Assembly: GCA_964497135.1 (NCBI GenBank)
Contig: CAZCDO010000192.1
Coordinates: 1-7,451, forward strand
Length of the DNA: 7,451 bases
Direction: 5' to 3'
DNA from: CAIJXV01 sp964497135
GTDB lineage: Bacteria; Verrucomicrobiota; Kiritimatiellia; CAIKKV01; CAIJXV01
The position numbers were made by a program, and so were the translations under genes. Of the stretch, positions 6,598 through 7,451 are shown in pieces. The notes beneath the pieces were generated by a model. The model saw nothing but the letters and a program-made list of their open reading frames with translations, was not told where the DNA came from and did no database searches. Each line of letters opens with the position of its first letter. Positions within the stretch are counted from its first letter, which is position 1.

Positions 6598-7451
6598 CTA
6601 ATCCTTGGTTATCGAGGTTAGATGCCCCGCAGCACGTAACAACCGATCATTGATGGCCAAGCCAAGCCCGGTGTCGGGCACGGTTTGCGCCAGAATCAAG
6701 TCCAGTCTCTGCGCATCAAGTCGGCGCAGGGCGGCGAAAAGATGGGCGGCGGCCTCGCGCAGGTCGCCCGCCGCGGAGAGGATCTCCACTGCGGCAAAGG
6801 CGGTGGGGCAAGGAATTCCTTGAAAGGCCAGAACGCCCACCCGGTCGCCCGCGTTCGGCTGCCATGTCTCGTCTCTCCGGATCAGCTTCAGCGGGGTGCA
6901 AGGGGCGTAGTGGCGCGGCAACATGCCCGGGGCAACAACGGCCGGATTACCTTCTCGCGATCCGATGTCCAACGGCCCGATGATCGCTTCGATCTCCTCG
7001 ACCGGCACGCCGCCGGGCCGGAGCAAAACCGGCTGGGCAGAGGCGAACGATATGATCGTTGACTCGACGCCCACGGAACAATCGCCGCCGTCCAGCACCA
7101 GATCCACTTTGCCGGCCATCTGATCCAGGACATGCCGGGCTGACGTCGGGCTGGTGCATCCGAAGGGATTGGCGCTCGGCGCGGCAATCGGCACTCCGGT
7201 TCGCTCGATCAGTGTCAGCGCGAGCGGATGCCTCGGCATACGGACCGCGACGGTCGAAAGGCCGGCCGTGACCAGATCCGGCACGGCCGGGGCCTTGGGC
7301 AACACCAGTGTCAACGGCCCCGGCCAGAAGTGATCGATCAAAGCCTGTGCCGCTGACGGGATAGCGCCCGCCAGAAGAGGCAACTGGCCGGGACTGCTCA
7401 CATGGACAATCAGGGGATCGAAATGCGGACGGCCTTTGACTTCGAACACTC
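6598..7451 (-). CDS. Threonylcarbamoyl-AMP synthase, Sua5 type (5' end outside window)
   Basis: The Sua5/YrdC/YwlC enzyme makes L-threonylcarbamoyladenylate from threonine, bicarbonate and ATP, the first step of t6A modification at position 37 of ANN-decoding tRNAs. About 283 residues are visible. The frame stays open through the right edge, and the first visible residues VFEVKGRP match the KGRP motif normally some 50-60 residues into the protein. The GTG at 7449 is therefore not the start, and the N-terminus lies beyond the window. The YrdC-like domain shows DPLIVHV (11-17 of the visible part), WPGPLT (42-47), VAVRMPRHP (67-75), PIAAPSANPFG (87-97), VGVESTI (126-132) and LLRPGGV (142-148). 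The linker GMLPRHYAP (175-183) then leads into a C-terminal domain of about 100 residues that marks the long Sua5 form rather than short YrdC. It lies 6 nt before cysD and is the first gene seen in this operon. Confidence 0.93.
   Translation of the reverse strand, partial: VFEVKGRPHFDPLIVHVSSPGQLPLLAGAIPSAAQALIDHFWPGPLTLVLPKAPAVPDLVTAGLSTVAVRMPRHPLALTLIERTGVPIAAPSANPFGCTSPTSARHVLDQMAGKVDLVLDGGDCSVGVESTIISFASAQPVLLRPGGVPVEEIEAIIGPLDIGSREGNPAVVAPGMLPRHYAPCTPLKLIRRDETWQPNAGDRVGVLAFQGIPCPTAFAAVEILSAAGDLREAAAHLFAALRRLDAQRLDLILAQTVPDTGLGLAINDRLLRAAGHLTSITKD

Noticed and set aside
7447..7449. GTG as the start of the Sua5-like gene
   Set aside because: The residues directly after it are the internal KGRP motif, and the frame stays open to the window edge, so the true start is outside.

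Overview
The window is bacterial, moderately GC-rich chromosomal DNA with tightly packed genes. No tRNA, rRNA, CRISPR array, insertion sequence or phage gene is visible. A cytosolic Gfo/Idh/MocA oxidoreductase paired with a sugar phosphate isomerase/epimerase-type TIM barrel is a combination found many times over in Planctomycetota, Verrucomicrobiota, Lentisphaerota and similar environmental lineages. That makes a lineage of this kind my guess, but nothing in the window fixes the taxon.

Layout. Positions 1-357 contain no gene I can support. This stretch holds two clear inverted repeats (80-112 and 125-170), then an AT-rich stretch that probably carries the promoter of the first operon. On the + strand, 358-1530 (Gfo/Idh/MocA oxidoreductase) and 1527-2564 (TIM-barrel isomerase/epimerase) share an ATGA stop/start overlap and form a two-gene operon. 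They probably act one after the other on a sugar, inositol or similar polyol, but the substrate cannot be read from the sequence.

Everything from 2446 to the right edge is on the - strand and reads right to left: a Sua5-type threonylcarbamoyl-AMP synthase (cut by the window edge), cysD, cysN, purE and an OFA-type MFS transporter. The junctions are 6 nt, 21 nt, 56 nt and a 41-nt overlap, so these five genes look like one transcription unit. It mixes tRNA modification (t6A), sulfate activation (ATP sulfurylase), purine synthesis and transport. CysD and CysN together make adenylylsulfate. No reductase or APS kinase is in view, so the fate of the activated sulfate is unknown.

The two units converge, and their last 119 bp overlap antisense: the transporter's C-terminal tail is encoded opposite the end of the isomerase gene. 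All proteins belong to known families, and I see no wholly new system. The points most worth a second look are the structured leader at 80-181, the altered active-site motif of the oxidoreductase, the overlapping convergent 3' ends, and the unusual gene mix of the minus-strand operon.
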